Shown: piece by piece, positions 10,986 to 21,601 of the stretch
Position numbering within the stretch: the first letter of the stretch is position 1
Layout: every line of letters begins with the position of its first letter
Assembly (NCBI RefSeq): GCF_026151205.1
Contig: NC_087074.1
Span: 16,441,962-16,505,961 of the forward strand
Direction: 5' to 3'
Origin: Bolinopsis microptera
Lineage: Eukaryota; Ctenophora; Tentaculata; Lobata; Bolinopsidae
DNA: 64,000 bases
Made by a program: the position numbers and the translations under genes
The notes under the pieces: generated by a model
Databases searched by the model: none
What the model saw: the letters and a program-made list of their open reading frames with translations, nothing else
What the model was told of the DNA's origin: nothing

Positions 10986-13900
10986 TCAAGGTATAACGTC
11001 TTTAAGGCACCGTATAATATCCGGTTTTTCACCTAATAAGAAAAGCTTAAGATGTTTAAGATATCGCTCCCAGAATAGGGGTTCCTTGTTCTGGAAACTC
11101 CTTCCAATAAACCAACAGCAAACCGAATTTATGAAGTTAACACTTTTATCTCTGTGATTTAAGCAAATCAAATAGTGGCGATATGGGTCGTCATAATTTG
11201 CGTCAATATTCGATCTAATAAACAGATTTACTCCCTGTAGGAAAGAGCTTGTGGCTGGACAGTCAATAAATATGTGAGAGATAGTTTCGAGGTTGTGATT
11301 ACATAACGAGCAATTTGGACTATCTTTTTCAATCTTCATTTTATATCTCATGTACCGACAAGTACTAATCCGGTGAAGGAGCTTATATTGGTACTGAATA
11401 AGTTTGAAGTTATTTGAGAAAGAAGTAAAAATATCCGTAAAAATACTAATCCAATCAATATCCGTTAAGGAGAGGTTAGCACTCCAGTTCCTCATTGGAG
11501 GAAGGGTGCTGGGATCTAAACGCTTAGACATGGTATCTCTAATGTTTCTACCTTTGATAGTGAGAGGAGTATCTCTAGAGTTGGGGGTATTCCTACCTCC
11601 CCAAAAGCGAAGTGAAAGTTGGGTATCGATAAATGTAATGTTACTTGTAAACGTATCGGTATTATTAAATCGACGTATTCCCAATTTTATACTCGCATAT
11701 TGAGTCGAAGAGATTATACTACTTGTTTGGCCCCACTTTCTCAGAAATTGCTGAAAACTTAAGAGGTTACCTTCCTCTGAAACGAAATCAGAAAGATAGA
11801 TGATATTTCTATCAATAAGAATATCGTTCCAGAGCTTGGAGCCAATGTCCGTTATTACGTCGCTTCCCCACACACAGTGGTTGACTGTACTCTTACTTGA
11901 CTGTGAAGAAATAGACTTCCAAAGCTTATAATGGCGAAGAAGGTTAAAGGTAAAACCAGTATTCTTTAATGTGAGACAGTTTTCTATACACACAGTTGGT
12001 ATATTTGGGTGTAAAAGCTGATTGATGATAATATTTTTCCAGGCATGTTGGAAATTAGGATCGATAACTTTTCCTATAAGTGACACTTTTAAACCTATAA
12101 TAAAATCGTTAGTATAGAAGAGACCTAGACCCCCACATTCACGAGGAGTCCCTTGTGTTAGTCCTCATCAACTAACACGCCTTGCTACTGCAAGAAGAGA
12201 CGACGGGTGGGGTGCCTAGTCTGAGCACGGCTTTCACAACCCCGCCCGCTCTGGGGTGGCTAGCCAGCAAACTGCAGGGATCACTCACTCCATCCCCCCT
12301 GTTGTTTCTGGACCCACTAGCAACCTCAGAGTGACCTCCACGTTGGTAAGGGATGGTAACTGCCCCTCATTGTCCGGCAGGCTAAACGTCGTCTGGCTGG
12401 ATCAGATCAAATACCAGCACATACCTGGCCTCTCTCCACTCCACCTCACTCACACAGGAGCCCGGCAAGCTCCTTTCCGCTACGGACAGTAGAATATTAA
12501 AACGACCCAACCATGGACAAATGGTACCTAAAACCCACAAATATGCCAAAACAGTACAATAGCTCGTCACATAAACAGAGAGAACGGCAACAGGGGTCTA
12601 CTGAAAACACGGAACGCGCGGACAAAGACATACATAGTAAAGAAAGCCACAAATTTATCACCAAACTGGTGCGCGCGCGACCAAACAAATCACGGCAAAA
12701 CAACAAACATCAAGCACAGTAAATATCGAGAAACACCTAGCGGAGCTGTTAGCCAGATAACAGTGGAAGTGGTAGTTTCTCGCATTATCAAACCCAATTT
12801 TCCGGGAGGCTGTTTCGACAGTTGACTTTCTATGGACTCAGAAAGTCCCCCGATGACGGAACATATGGCAGATACTTTTAGGGGTATCGCCGTTCCACCG
12901 GGTCATAACAGCAATGTTATGTCCATTTGGTTCGTGCCGGCTCAGCGAGTCCCCATCCCAGCCGAGCTTTCGGTACACCTCCGCAACCAAAGGAGCTCCA
13001 AGAGACGTTAGCCACAAGGCGGACGTAGCCTCCCCGCAAACCCGGGGAGGTAGAGTGAGCGCCCACCGACAAAAAAAAAAAAAAAAAAAAACATTCACGA
13101 GGAGAAGTAACAATATCACGTTTCAACTTATCCCTCTTACAACCCCACAAGAAGTGAAATATCATAGTGTCTATTTTACTGATGGTGTTAGTATCAGGAG
13201 TTTCTAGTGGTATGATAAGGTAAGTGAACTGGGAAAGAATAAGAGATTTAATAATTGTACACTTTCCTATCAGAGTTAAGTCTCTCTTACTCCAGGTGTT
13301 GATAGCGGAGCTGGCGTTACTAAGTTTACTGTGGTAGTTCATTTTGCAGAGATCAGCTCCACTAGACGTGTTGTCGAACTTGACTCCTAATGCTGTAAAC
13401 TCGTTAAGTCGTTAGCTACCATGTCTTCCCCGTATGTACTGGTAAGGTAATTTCGGAGACTAGTGTTGTCTCTGGTAGCTCCTAAAGGTATGCACTTAGT
13501 TTTACTGATGTTGGGCTTACAGCCTGAGTGCTGACCGAACAGGTTGAGCTCTAGGATAACTGCATCTACGCAAGCCTGGGAGGGATCCAGGTACAGATCC
13601 GTGTCATCAGCAAACAGACTCATGAGTATGTTGATACCATTAATGCTGAGGCCTTTAATATAAGGGTTATACTGTAGCTTATTACTAAGTACCTGGGACA
13701 CTAGGAGGAAAAGAATTGGGGAAAGGGGGCTCCCCTGATGGACGCCACGAAGTATGTGAACAGGGCTGCTAAGGTGTCCGTTAACGTTAGCGTAACTCAT
13801 ACCAGCGTGAAATGCCACTCTCACCAAGTTGATTAAATAATTTCCAAACCCCATACCTTCCAAGACACTGAAAAGAAACTTATGTTCGACCGAGTCGAAA

Positions 13901-15097
13901 GCCCGTTGGAGGTCGACCTGCATAATCATACCAGTATCCTCTTGGTTATCATGGTAATGTTCTAAGGTTAGATACATTAAGATCAGATTATCGCTGGTAC
14001 TCTTCCCTTTTTGAAACCCGGATTGGGCTGTACTAATAAGTGTTGGAAGTGAACTTAAGATCCTATTTTTTATAATATGAGTGAATATCTTATAGTCTAC
14101 ATTCAAAAGGGTGATTGGTCGCCAGTTCTTTATATAGTTTAACTCAATGGGGGTTTTAGGTTTCGGGATAAGTGTTATAATTCCTAGACGTTGTGAAGGT
14201 GACATAACCCCATTATCAACCGACTCTAAAAAGGAGTTAAATAGGATATTCTTAATGTCCTCCCAGAATACTTTGTAGAATTCAGCAGTGAGGCCGTCCC
14301 ACCCTGGAGATTTATTTTTCTTAAATTTACTGATAATACTATCCATCTCCAGGAGGGAAATTGGCCTATCTAACCTATCAGCGTTCTCCTGATCAATAGT
14401 ATCTAGGTTACTGGAATTAATATAATCGGTTATTTCATGCTCGTTTGGATTCGTAGAGCTAAAGATGTCCTGATAAAAGTTAACTACGTGCTCAGAAATA
14501 TCCTGCTGTGTGCGTAGTACACTCTGATCGCTGTTAATAAGTTTGGTAATAGACTTTTTTTTAGCTCTACTTTTCTCCAGCCCGAAGAAATATTTGGTGG
14601 ACCTTTCACCCTCCTCTGTCCACTGAATCCTAGACCTGGTCATGGCCCCGTTAACCTCAGCTTTAATGATACTATCAAGCTGGGATTCCAAGTCATACAA
14701 TTTTTTGCGCAGATCATCTTTCTGCATAAAATCAGTTATCTTTTTAACCTCTTCAATATCAGAGGATATTTTTTTCTTTTTTGCAACTTTTTCTTTCTTT
14801 TCTTTTTTTCCGAATCTGATCGCAAAATCTTTAATTTTCATTTTAATCACGTCCCAGAGTCCCGAGTACGAATCAAAATTACTGTCAGCAGTTTCATTGA
14901 TAATCTCCCGTACATTACTCAAAAACGACTCATTATTTAGATGGCTATTATTAAGTTTCCAATATCCTATTCCACGTTTAATGGGGGAACCCTGTAGAGA
15001 TAATGAAATGTAGCTGTGATCAGATCGAAAACCATGACTAATATCTGCGTTACAGACCGGATAATTAACCAGACTATCATCTATAAGGAAGAAATCT
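10986..15097 (-). pseudogene. L1/Tx1-like ORF2 fragment: endonuclease end, RT, C-terminal knuckle
   Basis: From 15097 the frame reads the last strands of an L1-type endonuclease ('IDFFLIDDSL', 'RSDHSY') and 'GIGYWKLN'. RT blocks follow: 'KSPGWDGL', 'NWRPITLLNVDYKI', 'FQKGKSTSDN', 'VDLQRAFDSV', 'GVHQGSPLSPILF' and 'FADDTDLY'. A stop near 13387 and a frame change near 13345 mark a frameshift. Coding resumes with 'WSKRDLTLIGK' and 'HFLWGCKRDKLKRDI', breaks at 13105, and continues beyond the nested element from 12134 ('GGLGLFYTNDFI') to the zinc-knuckle-like 'CSLCNHNLETISHIFIDCP' and the stop near 10986. Block order and C-terminal layout fit the L1/Tx1 group. It is non-functional. Confidence 0.88.
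12149..13090 (+). mobile_element. Poly(A)-tailed retroposon nested in the L1-like LINE
   Basis: About 0.94 kb on the + strand, ending in a run of A's at about 13072-13090. It is flanked by identical 14-bp duplications (acattcacgaggag at 12135-12148 and 13091-13104). Removing it rejoins the L1-like ORF in frame. It starts with a small hairpin (tgttagtcctcatcaactaaca) and is GC-richer than its host. The only sizeable sense frame (12256-12492) matches no known domain, so it is non-autonomous or internally deleted. Parent LINE unknown. Confidence 0.8.
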
Positions 15098-15983
15098 ATA
15101 CTTTATTAGGACTGTCGGATGTAGGAGAGGGAAGAATAGGAGATGAAGGGGAAGAGGAAGGAGTGGTTAACTTTCTGAAGGAGAGACTATACCTCCAACA
15201 AATTTCATTGTCAGAAGGTGCAACTCCTGGGGCAATCCTGTGCCTCATGACTTGCTGTGCACCAGGCTTCATGATGTTCAGTGTGCCATTGGTGGCAGGA
15301 AGGGTGAAGTCTGCGTTAATCAACTCTTGGGCTGGCCTTGACCTAGAGGCCCTAGTTGTGCGTTGTTCTACTTGGGTTGTATCGAGCACAAACTCAAGTG
15401 ACCGTGGAGCCCCTATTGAGTAAGTGCAAATGGAGCTAGACTGTGATATTATTAGGTCTTCATCGTCTTTATGGAGGCTTAACTTAGCTTGCTGAGTGTC
15501 GTACCTAGTAACAAGGCAAGCATCCATGTTGTTTGTGGTGGAGGGGAGGTCATTAATAAGTCCCATCAACTTAAAGATGCTAGGGAAGTTGTTGATGGGA
15601 TGTGGCTTGTTAACTATGTTACCAAAGCAGTAGTCTTCTGATGAAGGGCTTAGCCATAGGGTGTGGACTTTTTTAGATTTGCCTTCAAGATTCATTGAAT
15701 CTAATTCTTCTGTGATTTTCATGAATAGATTTTCGTTCATCCCAGGGAGGACTGGAACGTGCTCTATGAGCGCATGTGGGCTATACGAGACATTTTGAAC
15801 AGTAGTTTCCTTCTTCGTTTTCTTTTCCTTCTTCTTTTCATCTATACGTTCTATTTTAGAAGCAAGCTTTTCCTCTTTCAGACTGTCCAGGATACTCTGA
15901 GTGAGGAGGGTATGCATGTGTTGCTTTACTTCAAGAGATAAGTTTTGCAGTAAGGCGAGGAAGTTGGCGGGCAGTGTTGGCAT
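15096..15983 (-). CDS. CR1-like ORF1, AlkB-like 2OG-Fe(II) dioxygenase part
   Basis: A 295-codon frame from an ATG at 15983, with an in-frame stop about 20 codons upstream. Residues 10-60 are helical and Lys-rich, like coiled-coil starts of LINE ORF1 proteins. Residues 100-270 match the AlkB fold: 'PHPI', 'DACLVTRY', iron ligands H171 and D173 in 'LHKDDED', a 'YSIGAPRSLEF' strand, then H248 in 'MRHRIAPG' and the 2-oxoglutarate-binding Arg in 'WRYSLSFR' (264/270). All expected metal and cofactor residues are present. AlkB enzymes demethylate RNA or DNA bases; acting on the element's own RNA is inference. The frame stops because the L1-like insertion begins. Bridged over it, the frame continues into the SGNH part. 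Confidence 0.78.
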   Translation of the reverse strand: MPTLPANFLALLQNLSLEVKQHMHTLLTQSILDSLKEEKLASKIERIDEKKKEKKTKKETTVQNVSYSPHALIEHVPVLPGMNENLFMKITEELDSMNLEGKSKKVHTLWLSPSSEDYCFGNIVNKPHPINNFPSIFKLMGLINDLPSTTNNMDACLVTRYDTQQAKLSLHKDDEDLIISQSSSICTYSIGAPRSLEFVLDTTQVEQRTTRASRSRPAQELINADFTLPATNGTLNIMKPGAQQVMRHRIAPGVAPSDNEICWRYSLSFRKLTTPSSSPSSPILPSPTSDSPNKV

Positions 15984-16059
15984 CTTGTTGTGAAGTGTGG
16001 GAGGATCGGGAGGAGACTGGGTGATCCGGATAAGAGATCAACAGCAGGATGTTTCAGTG

Positions 16060-18592
16060 GCACCGTTGTAAACCCTAGCAATCTGGACATAGAACTACTC
16101 AGACATAGAACTACTGGAGATTCGAGGTACTCTTCCACCTAGTGTAGTGGAAGAGGCTCCAACAACAACAACTCAAGCTCTACCCACAGTCTCCCAAGCA
16201 ATCAGGACGTTGAGGGATGCAACTATCCCAACTGTTGCTGCCGAAGAACTCAACCCCACCGCAACGGTACCTGATTTTGACAAGGAGGCAATCATTGAGC
16301 GGCTAAAAACCCTCTTAGAAGACCCTTCAGTGATAGAAACCAAGCCCCTGAGACATGTGAACAGAAAGAAGCTTATGGAGGAAACATCTCTCATCAACTC
16401 ATGTATAGCAGAGATTCCTACTTCTTCAATCACTGAAACCAACACTCTATTGCTTGCAGGAGCACATTTAGTCAGCGAAAGACAACCGGATTGCAGATCA
16501 ACTTATGAATTGCCTAACCAACGCTGATATCCCAGACTGGATGACATTGGGACGCACGTACCTGCTCATAAAAGACCACTCCAAAGGACCCATCCCAGGC
16601 AATTTCAGACCTATTACATGCTTATCAGCTATGTGGAAACTGTTCACTGGTCTAATCTCAGATTCCATATACAACCATTTAGACCAGCAAAAACTCCTCC
16701 CCCCTGAGCAGAAAGGGTGCAAGAAAAAGAGCAGAGGATGTAAAGAACAGTTAATGATAGACAAACTCATTCTATAGAACTGTAAACGAAGGAAGCGGAA
16801 CCTGAACATGACGTTTATAGACTACAAGAAGGCGTATGATAGCGTCCCACACTCTTGGATTCTGTCTTGTTTGACCATGTGTGGTATCTCTTCATCCATC
16901 ATAGATCTGTTTGAAGCCTCCTTCAAACAATCGTATGTTAACCTGATGCTTGGTAAAGTTTCCCTTGGGAGAATTAAAATTAATAGAGGTCTATTCCAAG
17001 GAGACTCAGTATCACCTATTCACTTTATCATTAGTCTTATACCCCTGTCCATTCTTTTGAATAAGCATGACATAGGATACTCTCTGGAGAAGGGAGGTCG
17101 ACCGAAAGTGTCACATAGGCTTTACATGGACGACCTCAAGTTGTATGCCGAGAGTGAAGACGAAATGCAAACACTGGTTAATACCACAGCAGAGTTCAGC
17201 AGTGACATAAAAATGGAATTCGGGCTAGAGAAATGTGCCGTGGTGAAGGTGAAGAAGGGAGCAAGAGCCGTTTTCGAAGGCATCTCCCTACCCACAGGTG
17301 AACAGATCCATGAGTTAGAGGACGAGGGCTATAAGTATCTGGGAATACTAGAAGCCAATGATATACTGCACAAAGAGATGAAAGCACTGGTTACAAAAGA
17401 GTATATCAGAAGAGTTAAAAAGGTTTTAAAATCCCAGCTTCATGGCTGGAATAGTATACAAGCAATTAACACCTGGGCTGTACCTGTGATAAGATATGGA
17501 GCTGGAATTCTCTCATGGAATGCTGGAGAGACCAAAGCCTTAGATGTCAAGACCCGGAAACTGATGAGGATAAATGGAGCTCACCACCCCCAAGGAGATG
17601 TTGATCGGTTATACGTAAGCCGTCAACTGGGTGGCCGTGGGCTACATAGTATAGAGGAAGTCGTAAAGAGAGAGGAGAATGCACTCACCACTTATGTGGT
17701 GAGAAGTAGAGACCCAGAACTGATTGCTCTGAAGGACTACTTTGTCAAAGACAAGATACTCTTGGGTGAAGAGATAGAGAAAGATATCGACCGAACACAA
17801 CGCGAGGAAATCCGCAAGGAGAAGTGGACTGCTAAAGTGATGCACGGACAGTTCCCAAGGCAGATGGTGGGTATAGCGGACCCGTTAACCTCTTGGAACT
17901 GGCTCACTCAACAAGACTTGAAGAAGGAGACAGAAGGATTGTTGATAGCAGCCCAAGACCAAGCACTTAGGACGAATTATGTGAAGCACAGGATTGACAA
18001 AACACCTGGCTCTTCTCCCCTCTGCAGACTCTGCAGAAATCATTACGAGACAATAGACCACATACTGAATGGGTGCCCAAAACTTTCACAGACAGAATAT
18101 AAGTGTCGGCATGACAAAGTAGCTGCCGCATTGCACTGGAGTCTGTGCAAGGAATACGGCTTCCCACGCAGTAAAAGGTGGTACGAACACCGGGCAGAGA
18201 AGGTGCTGGAGAACGAAAAAGTCAAGATATTGTGGGACTTCCATGTCCAGTCGGACCACGTTATCGAACACTGCAGACCGGATCTCCTCCTGGTAGACAA
18301 GGTAACCAACGCAGCAACCATCATTGACGTTGCAATCCCAGGAGATACCCGGATCCTGGATAGAGAACAAGAAAAGATACTGAAATATCAAGACCTAAAA
18401 AGAGAAATTAAGAAGAACTGGAATTTACGAAAGGTCACAATCGTCCCTGTGGTGATAGGCGCATTAGGAACTATCACCATTAACTTTCGTAAACACCTCG
18501 ACGCAGTCCACTGCAATCTGAGCATCTCTAATCTCCAGAAGACAGCTCTGCTTGGATCAGCCAGAATTCTCAGGATGGTCTTAGACATATGA
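16060..18592 (+). pseudogene. R2/NeSL-type ORF: reverse transcriptase and restriction-like endonuclease
   Basis: The frame resumes near 16060, is open from 16147 to about 16480, shifts frame near 16480-16505, and carries one in-frame amber codon at 16775-16777. It is otherwise open to 18592. RT blocks: 'NFRPITCLSAMWKL', 'FIDYKKAYDSVPHSW', 'GLFQGDSVSPIHF' and the catalytic 'YMDD'. C-terminally a CCHC knuckle ('CRLCRNHYETIDHILNGCP') leads to the restriction-like endonuclease ('RHDKV', then PD...D in 'RPDLLL' and 'IIDVAIP'). This order (RT, CCHC, REL endonuclease) is diagnostic for R2/NeSL/R4-type LINEs, which often insert at specific sites. Two lesions plus the large insertion make it inactive. 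Confidence 0.9.
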
Positions 18593-19330
18593 TATTATTG
18601 AGAGTATAATACACTGTAGATACTCTATATTTAGTTTATTCTTCACTGGATACTGTAATAAACACTTTTTACCTGGTCCTCTTATATCTCTTCCCTTGCT
18701 ATGCAAGCCCTGTCTCTTGTTTATACAATTTTTAACCCGTATATTGGGTAGACTGTGTATTTGTTACGTATTTTATATTATACAGTTTTGTGTACAAGTA
18801 ATTATTGTTATTTACTGGACTAAGGGGTATACATGTGTTGGAGTTTTTCTCTTATTTTTCTTCTCTTGCTCTGCATGCCCTGATTCTTGTATAAACATGA
18901 TGTTTGTTTAAATATTGTATATTCTTGCATTGATTGTGGTATTTTGTGGGTCAGATTCAGCAATACCCAATGGGTACTTGCTGAATCACTGTTTTATACA
19001 CTCTGTAGCCAGTCCCTGTGTTCCGTCCCTTGCCCTGCAAGCCCAGTTTCTTGATTATACAGCATTTATTTATCGTGTATTACATTGTAGTATGTAATAA
19101 ACATTTGTAGTAGTGTAGGATTGATTGAATTTCTTTTTGCTAGGTTTTATAATATTTATTTGTATAATTTGTGATTGTTTCTCCCGGTTTTCTTCCCTTG
19201 CGTAGCAAGCCCTGTCTCTTGTAAAAACAACCTCGAAAGATTTGTAGATTCACATAGTCTCTACACCTTTACCCTCTGGTCCCTAGGGTCAGCTGATCCC
19301 GGGCCAGAGGAAAACTACCGACTGCCAAGG
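18593..19330 (+). repeat. 3' UTR of R2/NeSL-type LINE with four degenerate ~165-bp repeats
   Basis: A phrase of the type 'cttcccttgctatgcaagccctgtctcttg' recurs near 18690, 18855, 19020 and 19190, spaced about 165 bp. Each contains a short self-complementary core (CTTGC..GCAAG). They may be RNA hairpins recognised by the element's own RT, as 3' UTR structure is in R2; that is inference. Confidence 0.6.
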
Positions 19331-19756
19331 TTTGACGCCTAGGCAGTCGAGACCTCTTATTGAGACCCTTTATAATAATATATGGAACAAATATTTTACG
19401 AGTCGCCCGTTAAGCGCGGCGTCTTGGTATGAACTATAAAATCAATTTTTAATTTAATTATTGACTATGAATTGAACTATTATGTATTATGAATTATAAT
19501 AATATCATATAATAAATATAAGTAAACATCCGATAATAAACTTGTTTATAGAACCAGTTTGTACTTTGTATTACGTCATCATGCATGGCCCCCATTGTCA
19601 TTTTACTAGTATTGTTGCGAAAGCCAAGATACAGCTGCGCACTCGTGCGCGGCAGGTCTACAATTACCTGGAGACCTCAGGCTATCACGTTCAGAAACAG
19701 TAAGTCTACAACTAAAAAACATGTGACAAGAACCACAAACTAGTACACAGTATAGC
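19331..19756. other. Repeat-derived spacer
   Basis: No gene. The phrase ATATGGAACAAATATTTTACGAGT at about 19380-19403 recurs with changes near 56605 and 57315. A GC hairpin (gcgcactcgtgcgc near 19638) resembles those at 57152 and 57485, so it belongs to the same repeat complex as the 56.5-57.6 kb field. Confidence 0.5.
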
Positions 19757-20272
19757 TTACTGGGCGCGGTGCTCAGCCTGTCATTCCGCCTAATCTCTAT
19801 TATATGATTATGAATATAAATATAATAGCCTGGGGTCCCCAGGTAATAAAATGTTTCACGAAATCAAAAAGTTCCGCGAACAAAATTCAGCGAAAATCTC
19901 AGAATCAGTGGAATAAAATCGAGCGCCATTATGTCCGATTTTTCGCTGAAGTTTGCCGACTTCATGACATCATTTAGCGCACACATGTATGATGTAATAT
20001 TGAGTTTTGTATTCATTCAATTGATTTCAAACTGTGGTATACTTTTTTGTCAGGAGATACGAATATATTGTCATGAGATCAAGTTAAGCCTAAATTTAAC
20101 TGCTTTAAGTCAGATATAATATGACAAAAACATATAATATGTTCACAGTTCTGATGATGTAGAAATTAGGAAGAATGATTAAATTCAAAGTTGTGATGAC
20201 AAAAAGTAGTGATAATAAAAGGTAGTGATGATGTTTGTGTCATTATCCTTGATTTGATTTGATTTATTATCC
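19757..20272 (+). repeat. Second copy of the head-and-tail dispersed element
   Basis: The head (gctcagcctgtcattccgcc...ccccaggtaat) matches positions 1-80. The tail (tgttcacagttctgatgatg ... tgtcattatccttgatttgatttgattt) matches 365-460, with TTGAT units in place of TAATC. The interiors share little. A third isolated tail (gtatcattatttgatttgatttg) lies near 23383-23405. Confidence 0.55.
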
Positions 20273-21179
20273 AATTCAAGTCTTTTGTTTCAAGTTTTCA
20301 TGAAATATGTGCCTAAATTTGGCCATAACTTTATTAGTTCCCCAAACTTGGTGATTTTGTGCAGATTGTGCTTGCGGGCAATGTACCGTCCCACAAGTGC
20401 AATCAGAGACTCGCCATTCCCTGTGCTTTCTTTGGCAATTACATGGACGACATCTAAATTTAATTACCGTGTATCATGTTCAACAAGCTCGTATGATCCT
20501 CAAAATTTCTAGGATGACTAGGTAATAACAAGCGTTAACCCTCTATGTATCATCACCGATGTGACAGAAGATCTCTGTTAGCAGCCAAGAGACTCAGCTA
20601 CAAATTGGTGCTTGAACGCTGCCAAGTATTCTGTAGTAATAAAGGATCCCTTCTGTTTGTATTGTTGAACATTAATTTGCCAACATCATCAACAATCAAT
20701 CAGTAAAGTATTTGCAGCTCCAATCTTTCGAGCTGTCATGCACAAGTGCAAACAATGCAAAAGGAGCTAAAGGGGTCGGATGTTGTGAGCAAAGCTATGA
20801 GGTCTAAGTTCTATGACTCACAAATCGAGGATGAGATCATTGCTATTGTCAAAGATCTTGTCCCTGCTCCTGTTACTCTGTTGCCTCCACCAGTGCCACT
20901 GTGGACTAGAACTATCTACGGAAACCAGAAAATAGCTCTGACCCCTAGCAGTGCAGTTAATATTTTGTAGACTTGTGTGATCATGATGTGATGTCATAAA
21001 TTTGACTTTACTTTACTTTACTTTAAATGGCTACGAAGACAGTCTAGGACGAACAATGAGTTGAGAGATACTGTAAGCCTGTAGTCTGGGGCAATGATAG
21101 ACAACTGAGTATAGTGAAAGTGTGTTCGAAGAATTATCACAGGAACTTGTAGATAACAATATATCCTGAGAGATAACAA
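20273..21179. other. Intergenic, no gene recognised
   Basis: The open frames at 20285-20512 and 20746-20970 show no known domain or credible splice partners. A short CTTTA repeat is at 21003-21026. Confidence 0.35.
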
Positions 21180-21600
21180 AGTTAAGGGGGCAAGGGGGGT
21201 CTTCATGAAATTTCAAGGTGATTGCTCAAAAAATGTAGGAGAAGATAGATTTTCAGGGAGAGCGATTGAAAATCGCTCGCGCAATACAATTACGCATGAG
21301 CACTGACCTTTGACCAGCGATAACTTCGGCTAGGAACAATATTTTTCCATGGGACCAAAAGCAGCAGATAGATATCACTCTCCTCTATCAGAAACAACTA
21401 TAAAATCAATTTCGAGAAAAGAAAGAAAAGTATATAAGCCAAAGGTCCTATAATATAAACTAAAGGCGTAATATATAAAACTGGAAATATATAGCCTGAC
21501 AATACCCATATGTTTCCATGGGACCAAAAGCAGCAGATAGATATCACTCTCCTCTATCAGAAACAACTATAAAATCAATTTCGAGAAAAGAAAGAAAAGT
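21180..21600. mobile_element. Partial TTAA-flanked MITE plus a ~168-bp tandem duplication
   Basis: From the TTAA at 21181 onward (GGGGGCAAGGGGGGTCTTCAT) the sequence matches the ends and core of the element at 30854-33123. A ~168-bp block starting with ccatgggaccaaaagcag (about 21348) is repeated from about 21516. The second copy is interrupted by the mariner-type element at 21602 and ends near 22455. Confidence 0.75.
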
Positions 21601-21601
21601 A

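Larger units (their letters stand above)
10438..15097 (-). mobile_element. 5'-truncated L1-like LINE nested in CR1-like ORF1
   Basis: Identical 10-bp target duplications (atactttatt) flank it at 10428-10437 and 15098-15107. The 3' end is a poly(A) tail, seen as T's at 10438-10483 on the + strand, preceded by a ~500-bp 3' UTR. The 5' end is cut within the APE endonuclease. Poly(A), target duplication and 5' truncation are the usual signs of target-primed reverse transcription. It is itself split by an insertion at 12149-13090. Confidence 0.88.
5682..16060 (-). mobile_element. CR1-like LINE (ORF1 with AlkB and SGNH, ORF2 with APE and RT), interrupted
   Basis: A - strand element. ORF1 begins near 15983 and resumes at 10427-9803 beyond a nested L1-like insertion. 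ORF2 covers 9365-6102, followed by a ~400-bp 3' UTR ending in an AATAATAATT-like tail near 5682. APE endonuclease, YADD reverse transcriptase and an esterase in ORF1 are the hallmark set of CR1/L2-type elements. It lies inside the ORF of the + strand R2/NeSL-type element. Its 5' end, near 16060, is inferred from where the outer ORF resumes. Confidence 0.75.
5385..19330 (+). mobile_element. R2/NeSL-type non-LTR retrotransposon, outermost host of the nest
   Basis: The + strand element has an N-terminal ORF piece at 5385-5681, resumes at about 16060 and ends its ORF at 18592. A 3' UTR with degenerate tandem repeats follows, to about 19250-19330. The intervening ~10.4 kb is a CR1-like element on the opposite strand. 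The C-terminal zinc knuckle plus PD..D endonuclease place it among LINEs with a restriction-like endonuclease (R2, NeSL, R4, Hero and relatives) rather than an APE endonuclease. Both outer boundaries are approximate. Confidence 0.75.

Noticed and set aside
15096-15983. AlkB frame as a stand-alone host ALKBH gene
   Set aside because: It lies between LINE segments, ends at a LINE insertion and rejoins in frame with a LINE esterase domain; no host-type exons.
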